From the NCBI GenBank assembly GCA_015680685.1, contig MNCI01030541.1, positions 56,752-84,193 of the forward strand: a DNA stretch of 27,442 nt, read 5' to 3'. This DNA is from Gnetum montanum (lineage: Eukaryota; Streptophyta; Gnetopsida; Gnetales; Gnetaceae). Shown here in pieces: positions 9,838-20,157 of this stretch (position 1 is its first letter; each line of letters begins with the position of its first letter). Under the pieces are notes generated by a model, which was given only the letters and a program-made list of their open reading frames with translations, had not been told where the DNA came from and searched no databases. The translations under genes and the position numbers were made by a program.

Positions 9838-9890
9838 CTGGATAACCTAATGGTAAGACTCTTGAATTTGTTATTAGGATAAATATTGTT
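9838..9890 (+). repeat. SINE S1 head fragment
   Basis: GATAACCTAATGGTAAGACTC resembles the S1 A-box. The B-box and body are not recognised beyond it. Confidence 0.4.
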
Positions 9891-9956
9891 AAAATAATAT
9901 TTCAAGTCCCAAAACCTCCTAATTATTTAAGGAGGAGTAGGGGAGGGGGAATGACT

Positions 9957-10079
9957 ATTGGAACCCAGAAAGAATTGTAATATTGTTCAATTAGAACTTT
10001 ATAACTTAACATTGCCTACCAGAATTGAATCCATGACTTAGAACTTTCAAATCAAGAGTCTTACCACTAGGTTACACCT
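9957..10079 (-). mobile_element. tRNA-derived SINE, family S1
   Basis: Reading the minus strand, GTAACCTAGTGGTAAGACTCTTG (A-box-like) is followed by ATGGATTCAATTCTGGTAGGCA (B-box-like) and a tail with CTGGGTTCCAATA. It has the complete order of S1 parts. Confidence 0.7.
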
Positions 10080-10275
10080 TATTTTTTACAACCCTTAATT
10101 ATTCCTTCTACTTCATGAGCTCATTGGACAAATCATAATTAACCAAAGATTACATAAATGTGATTCACCAACTCACAAAGAGAGGTACAACTTGCTAAAA
10201 CTTGAAACATTTTTTGGGTGAGTGGTTGGATGAGGAGGGAGAGGGATCTTCCTTTCTCATTTTTTTAGCATTATA

Positions 10276-10476
10276 TATACCTCCAAAACAAAGGGACCAT
10301 CATTTAGAGTGATGGTAAGGTGCTCGTTTCTTAAGTCAAAGATTTGGGTTTAAGATTGGACACAACCACTCAAAGAGGTTAGGCTTTCACTCATTAACCA
10401 ACCTTCCTGGGACCCTACCTAGCAGAATGAGCAAAGTGGCTTTGGGTGATAATCCTTTATGTATACCTCCAAAACA
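10276..10476 (+). mobile_element. SINE (type S2) with perfect 15-bp target duplication
   Basis: TATACCTCCAAAACA occurs at 10276-10290 and again at 10462-10476, bracketing a 171-bp body (10291-10461). The body has an A-box-like AGAGTGATGGTAAGG near 10306, a B-box-like GATTTGGGTTTAAGATT near 10340, and a 3' part with CCTGGGACCCTACCTAGCAG. A 15-bp duplication is the hallmark of LINE-driven target-primed insertion. The tail is not a long poly(A). Confidence 0.85.
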
Positions 10477-10554
10477 CACAACCACTAACTTTGATAGAAC
10501 ATAAAGGTGTCTAGATTATAACTAAAACTAACAAGCTCTTAATTGCATAGTACT

Positions 10555-10692
10555 TGTTAAACAATAATTTTTTTAACAATATCTACCCTAAAGACATATG
10601 GTTAGATAAGAACTTTATAACTCAATATTGCCCACCAAAATTAAATCCATACTTGAAGGTACAAAATTAAGAGTCTTATCACTAGGCTAGCA
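10555..10692 (-). mobile_element. SINE S1, variant tail
   Basis: The minus strand has the A-box-like CTAGCCTAGTGATAAGACTC at the high end, S1 body (GAGTTATAAAGTTCT), and the variant tail shared with 640-706 and 11560-11613. Confidence 0.65.
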
Positions 10693-10717
10693 TCTTATTT
10701 AGGTTTTGTTAGTGAGA

Positions 10718-10835
10718 TATTGCTTAGTTTGTTAGAGCATGTAACTTATAGTTTGCAAGTTATAAGTTCAATTCTAATGGGTATTCTAATTTGATATAAC
10801 ATTATGTTCTACTTATGTTTTATAAAGGTTGATAT
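10718..10835 (+). mobile_element. tRNA-derived SINE-like copy
   Basis: TTAGTTTGTTAGAGCATGTAA looks like a tRNA D-arm/A-box, and GTTATAAGTTCAATTCTAATGG lies at B-box spacing. The downstream body is related to S1 (ACTTATGTTTTATAAAGG). It is not a working tRNA: no acceptor stem or anticodon arm can be drawn with confidence. Confidence 0.5.
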
Positions 10836-10904
10836 ATGGCTATCTTAACACTCCCCCTTCCACACCATCTCCTTTCTTCTAAAAAAAAGGATTGGGTTTC
10901 AACA

Positions 10905-10931
10905 CTCCATATTTAAATGATAAATATGGAG
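10905..10931. repeat. 11-bp perfect hairpin
   Basis: CTCCATATTTA (10905-10915) pairs with TAAATATGGAG (10921-10931) across a 5-nt loop. There is no T-run or other context to suggest a terminator role. Confidence 0.7.
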
Positions 10932-11150
10932 AAATGTTCTTAGATGATGTTTTTAGACATATTAGATGCTACAAAATTTAAGACATCCCCTTTAATTTTC
11001 CTACATTTGTTTTGGTGATTTTCTTAGTTGTCTTCATTGTTTAATTTTAGCTATTAATTATGAGAATTGATAGTCTAACTTTAAACTAACATTTATCTTA
11101 GTCATGTCTATTCTCTTTACAATGTTTACATTATGGAATGGATAAAAATG

Positions 11151-11270
11151 AGATGTTAACCTATTGGTAAACTTTTGATTTGAAAATTTCAAGTCATTGG
11201 TTTAGTTTCAACTATTGATGTTGAGTTAGAAAATTTCTACCTAAGTTTTGTAAAAGTTTCATGCTAGCTA
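11151..11270 (+). mobile_element. Diverged SINE S1
   Basis: GATGTTAACCTATTGGTAAACTTTTGATT is A-box-like and CATTGGTTTAGTTTC is a weak B-box. The body GTTGAGTTAGAAAATTTCTA matches S1. Confidence 0.5.
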
Positions 11271-11549
11271 TATATTATGAAATGCATATGCTGACTAAGT
11301 TCCATTTCTGACAACATCCTTCCTCATTCTATTTTAATATCTAGCCCCCTCCTAATCATGATGCATCATGAATATTTCTTTGAAAGTAATAAGTTCTTCA
11401 TCTTTTATATCCTATGCCTCTAAAATTTCCTTATATTATGAAGAAATTATATTTGGAATTTTATGAATTCTAAGTTTGGAAGTAATGGTTTGTCATTTCT
11501 TTAGTAGCCTTATTTTCTTCTTCCCATATTTTTCCTTCATACATTTAAA

Positions 11550-11613
11550 ACTTTATTTTTTAATAATATTTACCTTTAAGACGTATAGTTAAATTAGAAC
11601 TTTGTAACCCAAC
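11550..11613 (-). mobile_element. SINE S1 cut by an LTR insertion
   Basis: The variant S1 tail (TTTTTAATAATATTTACC..AAGACGTATAG) and the start of the S1 body (TTAGAACTTTGTAACCCAAC) stop exactly at the TGATGAG terminus at 11614. The head was not recognised on the far side. Confidence 0.55.
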
Positions 11614-12420
11614 TGATGAGCGGCAAGGTAACCCTACGTCCAACTATATGAATCACAAGTGTTCATGCATGATTCGGTCGAATTCCATCTATGGGACTAG
11701 TTGTGCATCTAAATCATTATGTCTTGATCGTAGTTTGCTATCTTCCCATTTCGACTAGTGGTAGCTTGGTCATGTATGATTTAGTCCAAAGTGGGGCATA
11801 TGATAATTGATGTTGCTTGGCCTTATGCTACTCCTAAGATAATGAAGAAATTAATTATTATAACTAATTAACAATAAAAAGTAAAGTTTAAATTAGCCTA
11901 CGTGCAATGAGTATCCATTCCTAATCGTTCATACATGCCTTGAACTTCATGTAACTACTATTGGAATTACCAAGCATACCACTACTGGGTGTACCAAATG
12001 ATAACACTACTAGGCTACCAAGTAATTATACTTAAATGCTCACGATTAGTCATACTCATTTTGCTTAATGACAAGAATAATGAAGAGTAATAAATGATAA
12101 CATTAAATAAGGAAAATAGTAAACATGAAGTAATTAAAAGCAATAATAAAGCTAAGTGGATGATGCAATGATGGAAGTAATCTTGATTTTTATTGTTGAA
12201 CATGTAACGTGTCCAAGTATGTCACACTCAAATAAAAATGTCGTATAATCACTTAACATCACATTGTGGGCATGCACTGAAAACTAACAAAACTTTGAAT
12301 CTAAAATCTATCTGAATCTATATCAATCTTTCTATATCCCAACCATGCACCCAAGTGTGGTATTTATAGGCTAGCACGAAAGGGGTGATATTGAATCCTC
12401 GACATTGAAGTTGATATATG
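11614..12420 (-). mobile_element. Diverged family A-related LTR
   Basis: It starts TGATGAGCGGCAAGG, like the low ends of B's LTRs. It keeps the family order of blocks: ACTAGTTGTG, the GCTACTCCTAAG block, GCAATGAGTATCCATTCC, CCAAGTAATTATACTTAAATG, ATGATGCAATGATGG, GTCCAAGTATGTCACACTC, then a TATA box (minus, CTATAAATAC) near 12359-12367. It is much more diverged than B or C, so older or from another subfamily. The high end is unclear. GACA followed by TCCCATCCCC at 12806-12820 looks like an LTR edge plus polypurine tract, but its TGTCATAA end does not match TGATGAG. Confidence 0.75.
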
Positions 12421-13256
12421 GAAGACATGATGACTTCAAATAACTCTAAGTTTCTTAGGATAGTGAGTTTCAACAAACTAAATCAATTTAGGTCATGGTT
12501 ACTAACCTTTTGAAAGAAAATTTAAAATGACCTTAATCAAATTAACATTTATAATATTAATATGGGTAAGAGTTACCTAGACTGGTCTATCCTTATCTTA
12601 ACAACATCTCTTTTAATTAATGAATCTAGATGAGGCGTAATCAGATCTTCATTAATCAATGATATCCTTATATGTATGGTGCATCCAGTGATGATCAATG
12701 ATTTTCCTTGTGTCATGGCTTCATGGTTCATTATTAGATTCATGTTGTAATCAGTCCATGGTTTTAAATGGCCCTTAGGTCATGGTTTACTCTTATACTA
12801 ATTATGACATCCCATCCCCAAATGTCATGGACAATGTCAAACATATGATATACTAGACATTATGCATATGAAGAAAATATACCAAATGCAAAATATATGT
12901 GATATTTGACAATATGTATAAAGGAAATAATAGGAAAACTATAGAAAGAGAAAGAACAAAATGCTTTATTAATATGGAATAGTGTATTTGAATTGTGCTT
13001 TAAGAGTGTGCCTTGGGGTTTTCTTCCTTTGGCATCTATCCCTTAGAGGAAATCCAACACTACCACCACAATTAGGCTTATAACCCAAACATAAGGAATG
13101 GCTAGTTCACTTCCTATTCTACTTCACCTAGCTCTCGTGACTTACCTATACTAGCTTTGCCACTCTAAGCTAGCATGAACTCTAACCTCGGGTATAAATG
13201 CCTTAGGTCAAACCCCTAAAGATTACCTTAAGAGACATGTTCATTATTACAACATG

Positions 13257-13320
13257 CCCTTTTAGGTCTTAATTACAACTACCCTTTTAGGTCTTAATTA
13301 CAACTACCCTTTTAGGTCTT
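13257..13320. repeat. 25-bp tandem repeat, 2.6 copies
   Basis: The unit CCCTTTTAGGTCTTAATTAC (plus AACTA) occurs at 13257-13281 and 13282-13306, with a partial copy at 13307-13320. The copies are identical, so the duplication is recent compared with its surroundings. Confidence 0.95.
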
Positions 13321-13408
13321 GTTACGATAACAATAACACTTGTTATGAAGAGACATCATCTTTGTTATGTAACAACATCATTTGGGAATGGGGACATGAC
13401 ACTATAAT

Positions 13409-13630
13409 TCTATAGGCTACAACTCCATAGGCTATAGCCTCACATGCTACAACCTTCACATGATATGAGTCTCACATGCTAGAACCTTAACAAGCTATAA
13501 GTCTCACATGTTATAACCTTCACATGCCATAAGGCTCACACACTACAACCTTCACACACTCTAAGTCCCACATGTTGTGAGTCCTACATCTTATGTAGTT
13601 TCACACATTGAGACACACATATTGTGCAGT
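13409..13630. repeat. Degenerate 32-bp minisatellite
   Basis: Units begin at 13441, 13473, 13505, 13537 and 13569, each near CACATGCTACAACCTT plus a 16-bp half such as CACATGATATGAGTCT. Looser units lie on both sides. Each unit is itself two related 16-bp halves. The copies differ by several bases. Confidence 0.85.
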
Positions 13631-14679
13631 TTATACAGTGTGAGGCTTACAACTTTCTCAAAATAAAATGTTAAATTTCTTTTTAAAAATAATTAAAAGA
13701 AAACCTTAAAACCTCTATCATACTTGGCCTATTATTTGATCCAACACCTTTTATGCCTCTTTGCTACTCTACCATTTTACCTTACAACATAGGACATATC
13801 GCCTTGAACTAAGAATCTATCTATATTTATGATCCTAAAGAATCAACAGTAGTAGAATGTAGGCAATCCCTTCAAGGGATAGGACTAGACCCATCTTACA
13901 TGAATACAAATCAAGATTACTATAACTTCATTTGTGTTACGATTCAAACTTTCATTCTCATTCCATGTACAGAATTTGAGTGCAAGCAACAATTTGAGTA
14001 CATTCGTTGCCCTTATGATTATATTGAAATAAATGAGTTTTACATGCATATGCTAGCATAAGTAGTAGAACTAAAGAAGGGGAGTGAGGGAATTACCTTA
14101 GAAAAAATTCAAGATGACCAGGATTAGCTTGAAGTAGAGCATGAACCAAATAAATTCATGGAGAGACCTTTTCAATAGTCAACTCCACAAGTAACCATCC
14201 CCAACTCTAGATTTCTCATGTTCTTTGTGAATTATCCTCAGTCTACATCCTTATTCCCTATCATGTTCACCTCAACACCCATTGTAGCAGCACACCAATC
14301 TTAGTTGGTATCTCATTTCACACCCCTATTTTTAACAATGTCATTCATAACCTAACCTTGCTTGGTATGATCATCACCAATGGCATCCTTCAAAATACCT
14401 CCTTTCTCCATCCTAGCATGCTCCTCTTTAGGATTCTAGGCATAATAAGCATCTCATATCCTCTTTGTTCCCTTTGTGTTGCATGTTCCAACTCAAAGCT
14501 CATTCTCCATATTTAATGCTTTAGTGACCATGATCATCGAGCCCCTCCCATCTATACCAATGCTAATAACATGGCCTTGGACCACTCAACTTTCCCCACA
14601 GTAATCAGTTCAAACTCCTCAACCTAAAAGAATGCCTCAAAGCCTAAATCAAGCCTTCAAAATAATCTAGGACCTCACT

Positions 14680-15730
14680 AAACAACTATGAAAGCTTAAG
14701 GCCTCCACCACATAGATGGTAAAAATTATGGATTTCTACTAAGATGATCCCATTAGCCCTACCATCCTTTAGATAACTCTTTCCACTAGCATTCCAATTT
14801 CCCACTTCACTAAATACAATGATGAGGGTGATTCTAATTCTCATCTCATTACCTTCCATTCTAAGTGCTTGTTGTTGCAAGCTTGGCCCAATACTGTGAT
14901 GCACATCTTTGCTATGTCTCTCACTAGAAAAGCCTGATATTGGTACTGTGCACTACCTAGAGGCTCTATTACCTCTCTAGAAGACCTGATTTCACAATTT
15001 GTTAACCATTTCAAGTATAAATTAAGACCTAAAACCATACTAGATTAGCTTATGAAGGTCAAATAGGAGTTTCTTGAACCTATTCAAAACACCACACAAA
15101 GATGAAATGCTACCCTCGACAAAATTCTTGAGTCCATCCTGAAATACATCTTTTGGCCATTTTCAAGAGGACTATTAACGATTTCATCATGTCCAAGCTA
15201 TACTACTTGGAACCATGGTCACTTAGCCATGCCTTTTGCAAAACCAAAAATATAGAGGATGCTACAAAAGCCAATAATGATCCAACATATGTAACATACA
15301 AGAAACAATGCATGAGAAAGATTAGAGACAAGAAAACTAGAACCATATAGTCATGGCCATAGTGGCCAAAGAAATGAAAATCATGCAGGAACCAAGGACA
15401 ATGTAACAAAAGGCCCCTTCCACCATCACTTAAGCGTCGACATTAGGTGCTTCCACTTCTAATCCATCTAGGCCTAACTTCAAAAGAAAAGACCAATTCA
15501 AATACACAAAATTACCCATGAAACCATTTGAGCTTCTTGATCAGTTCCTCAAGAATAGCCACATCTAGTATAAACAACTAACTCAGAACACTCGTATGAG
15601 GCATGACTGCTTATGTGAGATCACTAAAGATCCCACCATAACCACTAAAGATGATATGTTCATGCCCAACTACTTTTGAATTAGGAACTTAAATTGACAA
15701 AGCTGGTTGGAAATCTCAATATGAAAATAT
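14680..15730 (+). pseudogene. gag: Decayed gag of a second Gypsy lineage
   Basis: Translation of the + strand around 14830-15010 gives a broken gag core. A HLITFHSKCLLL stretch is followed by FAMSLTRKA, a stop, then YWYCALPRGSITSLEDL and FVNHFKYKLRPK. That is the usual WF..LP.GSI.SF..L...F...F pattern of Gypsy capsid. Past a frameshift, about 15150-15290 continues the domain, ending near a KNIEDATKAN helix. At 15610-15690 a row CEITKDPTITTKDD resembles the C..H..HGH.T..C zone of Tat-type gags, with its cysteine and histidine positions mostly lost. Many stops and at least one frameshift. No pol is recognised downstream. It shares no close similarity with the family A gag. Confidence 0.65.
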
Positions 15731-17275
15731 TAGTATCCATACATCCAAGATCACAATATGAACCAAAGAAAGAGAAATCCAAACCAAAACCATTATGCAA
15801 CTAAGGAATCACAAAAAACATGATAAAATCATAGAATTAGAAAGGGAAAAATAGATTTGAGCAAGATATCAAGATGAATGAAAGTCCCTAATTCTCCAAA
15901 CTAACTACTGAATGAAACCAAACCTCATCTCTCTAGGTTCAAGATCATATCCAAACAAGAATTACAATAGTTTCAAATAGATCATTACAACCAATAAAAA
16001 CCATCAAATTAGCAAAACCCAATCCCACAAAATAATTGAATAATTCTTACAAAATTCATACTCGAAATCGATGGAAACAGAAAACTATTATTATCAATTA
16101 TGCATACAAAAACTACCAAAACAACATTCTAAACATTCAAAGTAGTGCCCTTTAGCCCATGATCAACATTAAAATCATATGGAATAATAGATAATACTCA
16201 TCCCATGAATGTGCATAAAAACTTATAACTGTAAATGGATAAAGAGAGCAAAATAACTCACCTATGAATCTACACAACAAAATTCACAAGGGAGAGAAAA
16301 TAGCAAGGATCCAAGTAATTAGCATAACTGATCCACAATCCACTAGCATCTCCACTAGATTCAATCTTACACAACACCTCTCTTGAATTGTCAAAGGGTG
16401 TGGAGAGAAAGAACCATGAAATTTTTAATGGTATTTACCAAAAACTAAGGAACAGAAAAAAATAACCAATGCCAAAAAAATACAAAACTAAAAGAATAAT
16501 TCCATCAATCCTTTCCACCTCAAAACCAACTTCCTCTCCTACTCACGTAACTCTCACACCTACTAACATAATTATAAGAGAAAATACCATAAAAACCACT
16601 ATACCAAAAAAATATCACAAAATCTTCTCAACATAAAAAATAAAAACCTTTAATTAAATATTAAATATGCAACCACCAATACTACATCACTAAAAAGGTC
16701 ATGAAAAGAACACTCTATAGAAATCAAGCAAACCATGCCATGCCCCCAAATAATCCACATGAAATCCCATTACTCAACAATAGGGTTAGTGCACATTTGC
16801 TAATGGTAAGGAAATATGTACATAATTAAATGTTTGAATATAGATATACATAATATCATTAATATATCCAAGCATCTTACAACTCATCATCATCATAAAA
16901 CCTCTATGCAAAACCATAAAATATATCGAATCGATAACATACAAAACACTCATACATGAGCACAAGCATCACAAACTCTATAAAGATCATGCGTACCAAG
17001 GATACCAAAAATATAGGTTGTTATACTTTGTTTATAAGCTCATTTTTTAATCTTCTTTAGACATGGCCAAACTATGTAAGCTGCCATTCTTGTAACTTAT
17101 TTGAAATAGAAGCGACTCCAAGTCTTCCTCTAATTTCTGTATTATGTAGTTTATCTCTTCTAGTAATATTCAACATCTATCAAAGCATTCACATTTTAAG
17201 AAAATGATATGTATGAGGAAAAAGTAAATATCAAGCTAATTGCATGGAAAATAAATGGCCTTAAAAGTAAATTCT
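15731..17275. other. AT-rich non-coding DNA, unrecognised
   Basis: A-rich on the + strand. I see no gene, LTR edge or tandem array. It may hold worn-out retroelement sequence behind the gag relic. Confidence 0.5.
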
Positions 17276-17503
17276 ATTCTAAGCTATAATGCTGCAATGA
17301 ATAGTAATAAATCTTAATCTTATTGTTGTTCATGAATTATGTCTAGGTACAATCCACTTGAATAAGATGTTGTACAATCGACTCAAATTTATACTGCAAG
17401 AACTTGTTAACTCTTTTAAGCTACATGAATAAATTGACAAAGTTTCAACTAGGTTACTTAACCAAAACAATGCATAAACAAAGTAGATGAATTGTATTTA
17501 TAA
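17276..17503 (-). mobile_element. Old family A-related LTR remnant
   Basis: The blocks CTAAGCTATAATGCTGCAATG, AATCTTAATCTTATTGTTG, GTCTAGGTACAATCCACTTG and AATAAGATGTTGTACAATCG follow the same order and spacing as 2545-2645 in B's 3' LTR. A TATA-like ATTTATAAG (minus CTTATAAAT) sits near 17496 where B has its TATA box. LTR ends are not recognised. Confidence 0.6.
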
Positions 17504-17532
17504 GCATTTTTGTGACTGTGTTGACATAAAAC

Positions 17533-17584
17533 ATAGGCTTAGTCAACTAAGTAATGTCGACATATCAACATTGACTAAGCCTAT
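17533..17584. repeat. 14-bp inverted repeat in the presumed U3 of the old LTR
   Basis: ATAGGCTTAGTCAA (17533-17546) pairs with TTGACTAAGCCTAT (17571-17584). The loop contains the palindrome ATGTCGACAT. It sits just upstream of the TATA-like box on the minus strand, where B and C carry their GATATC palindromes. Confidence 0.7.
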
Positions 17585-17702
17585 CTAAAATTGCACTTTT
17601 ATAGTTCATCACTAGGTATCCCAATTATATGAAATGTTTACTATCTTGCTAAAATTGCAATCTACATATATTTGGTTTTACTTCAACTAATCCTTAACTT
17701 GC

Positions 17703-17880
17703 ACCCAAGAGTGTAGTGCAATGGTTAATACACTTCTCTCTCAAAAAGGAGGTTATGGATTTGAAACTTTCCTCCACTTATAGGTGTGAAAATAACAAAG
17801 TAGCCTTTTGGTGGATACTCTTACAGTGCATCACATCTACCCTCTCGGTAGGGGTTGTGCAACTAGCTTAGAGCTTCCTT
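17703..17880 (+). mobile_element. SINE, type S2-like
   Basis: AGAGTGTAGTGCAATGGTTAA is A-box-like and GTTATGGATTTGAAACTTTCC lies at B-box spacing. A longer body ends near a T-rich CTTATCTTTTTATC. No clear target duplication was seen. Confidence 0.5.
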
Positions 17881-18319
17881 ATCTTTTTATCTTTAGAAGG
17901 AAAAAGGAAAAAGAAATCCATAACCAGAGGCTTAATGATCCTCTAGGTAGGGGTCATTAACTAGAGGCTTATTGCTTATCATGCCAAATAGATCCTACGA
18001 AAGTAGAAAGATAAGCAAAAGATTAACCTTTTTTTTTATAGTTGCACCAAAGGTTAAACCAACCCTTGTAACTTAAAATACAAGCATTTTTAAGTATGTA
18101 TGTCTTAAAACCATAAACCTTCTACAAGTAGGGTTAATAAATTGCACCTTAACAATACCACATGTAATAGTAAAATAGGATTGAGGTATGTCTAACATCT
18201 TAGCTATGTAACCAAGCCAATGAATACTAAGAAGTTACAACACCATTTATAGTATATTTGCATATGTCAATAGTTAAAAATATATTATCATCGTGATAGA
18301 TATATCTTTCTTTTCTTAC
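17881..18319. other. AT-rich spacer
   Basis: No gene. AGAGGCTTA recurs around 17930 and 17954, close to a short TAATGATCC/GGGTCATTA inverted pair; nothing else is recognised. Confidence 0.5.
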
Positions 18320-18551
18320 TGTTGGAAAGACTGAGTAAATTCCTAATTTTGTGGGATTAATTGTAGTTTTTTGTGGAGCTTTTTTTTCCTTGATTTGTAG
18401 CTTTCATTTTTATCATTTTTGATTTCTATGAGATTAGTTTTCTTTTTAGTTTGTTTCCTAAAATATGGAATAAGGTTGGTCTATAAATCCTTGTATGCAA
18501 TCTTTCATAAACTTCAATAAAGAGAACTATTTCATTTCATCTCTTTGTTCA
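18320..18551 (+). mobile_element. 5' LTR of a Copia element
   Basis: 232 bp from TGTTGGAAAG to CTTTGTTCA, abutting the primer-binding site. It contains a TATA box (CTATAAATC, about 18480-18488) and an AATAAAG signal near 18517. The short length fits Copia. The left edge is inferred from TGTTGG, since the 3' LTR is not in the window. Confidence 0.75.
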
Positions 18552-18569
18552 TGGTATTAGAGCCAGGTT
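18552..18569 (+). other. Primer-binding site, initiator tRNA-Met type
   Basis: TGGTATTAGAGCCAGGTT matches the complement of the plant initiator tRNA-Met 3' end with one C-to-T change, directly after the LTR. This is the standard Copia primer. Confidence 0.9.
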
Positions 18570-20157
18570 AAATGGCCAAAAAAAAATCTTCTAAATCCTC
18601 CTCACCCAGCACACTTGAAAGCATGTCAGCCAAACAAAGCCCTTGTTATCGAGACTACTATAGAGAATGATAAGTCTAGTAATCTCAATCTCACTACTAA
18701 AAAAATTAAAGTGTTATAATTAATATTGAGCAATCCAACCTACTCAATGAGGCTAACACATCATCAGAGACTCCCATACCCTCAGTTGCACATAGAGGTA
18801 ATCTAAGTACTTCATGTTTTACACATTGTCATGTAAATGATAAGTGGATTGTTGACATGTGTGCTTCAGATCACATGTTTGGAAACAAGAGTTTATTCTC
18901 GAAATTAAAGGAGTGTCATGACAACATTAAGATCACTATAGCTAATGGTACTATGTCAAGAGTAGTAGGTTGTGGATCAATTGATATTTCTAGGGTGAAT
19001 TTAAGATCTATTTACTATGTTCTAGAGTTAAAGTATAACCTCCTCTCTATCAGCAAATTGTCAAAAGATCAAAATTATGCAGTAACATTTTTCCCTTCTC
19101 TCTATGTGTTCCAGGACCTATCTTTAGGGAGGATGATTGGTAGTGTTGAGAAGAAACATGATCTCTACATTCTCAATGGTGCTAATTCTTCTTCAAAAAT
19201 TCAATCTTGTGAAAACATCTCCCTTTCAACCTCATCTAGTTATTACTTTGGCACAAACACCTTGGTCACCCTAGTTTTGTTTATCTCAAATCTTTGTATT
19301 CAACTTTGTTTATCAATAAAAATCCTTCAAATTTCTAGTGTGAACATTGTATTAGTGCAAAAAAAACTAAAACAAATTATCCTTCTCATACATATCAAGT
19401 GTCAAAGCCACTTCATCTTATACACAGTGACATATGGGGTCTTGCTCGTCAATCCACTATCATAGGCTCTAAGTGGTTTATCACATTTATTGATGATCAT
19501 ACAAGGGTGTGTTGGGTTTATCTCATGAGAGAAAAGTCAAAAACCAAATCCATTGTTAAATAGTTTCACAAACATATCTCAAATGTCTTCCAAACCAATA
19601 TCCAAATTCTAAGAACTGACAATGATAGAGAGTATTTCAAAAATGACCTAACACAATACCTAAATGATAATGGAGTGTTTCATCAAAGTTCTTGTACATA
19701 CATCCCTCAACAGAATGGAGTGGTAGAGAGGAAAAATAAACATTTACTAGAGGTAGCCCGAGCTCTTATGTTCACTAGTCATGTTCCAAACTCTTTTTGG
19801 AGAGAAGTAATGTTAACTTCAGCCTATCTTATAAATAGAATGCCATCCAAAACTCTAAATCTTTGAACTCCTCTTAGTTGTCTACTTGATACCCATCCTC
19901 ACGTCTATATTCTTAACTCTCTTTCTCCTACAGTGTTTGGTTGCATTGCATATGTCTATAATCATCACCTAAAAAAGAGTAGACTTGATCCCAAATCCTT
20001 TAAGTATGTGTTTACTAGCTACTCTCCATCTCAAAAGGGATACAGATGCTTTCACCCCGCTTCCAAAAAATTCCTTGTCTCTTATGATGTAACTTTTTTG
20101 GAAGATCAAATGTTTTATCCCAATAGTTCTCTTTTAGGAAAGATGATGAGTGAAGAT
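18570..20157 (+). pseudogene. pol: Copia gag-pol remnant: protease trace plus integrase
   Basis: Only about 270 bp separate the primer site from the protease motif, so nearly all of gag is missing. The protease motif is WIVDMCASDHMFGN, in which the usual D-[ST]-G has become D-M-C. The GAG-pre-integrase region follows. A frameshift near 19248 moves to the frame holding WHKHLGHP and CEHC (zinc-binding), IHSDIWG, RTDN and NGVVERKN, which supply the D, D and E of the integrase triad, and then a YLINRMP stretch and FGC. In-frame stops lie at 19336, 19561 and 19864. The frame is cut at 20157 by the LTR of element C, which overlies what should become reverse transcriptase. The rest is presumably beyond C's far end, outside the window. 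Confidence 0.9.

Larger units (their letters stand above)
12421..14679. other. AT-rich non-coding stretch with small tandem repeats
   Basis: No open frame of note. Besides the two tandem repeats listed separately, 14180-14680 is rich in Pro/Ser/Thr-like codons broken by stops on the + strand. It may be the decayed N-terminal part of the gag relic that follows. The rest is unrecognised and could be the inside of the 11614 element. Confidence 0.45.

Noticed and set aside
10905-10931. Rho-independent-type terminator
   Set aside because: The stem is AT-rich with no following T-run, and bacterial terminators are not expected in this genome.
12015-12203. 62-codon minus-strand frame
   Set aside because: It lies inside the diverged LTR and is low-complexity Leu/Ser/Ile; LTRs of this family are non-coding.
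13257-13630. CRISPR-like array
   Set aside because: Repeats are directly adjacent, without unique spacers, and the setting is plant nuclear DNA.
15203-15409. 68-codon minus-strand frame
   Set aside because: It is antisense to the decayed gag on the plus strand and has no recognisable features.
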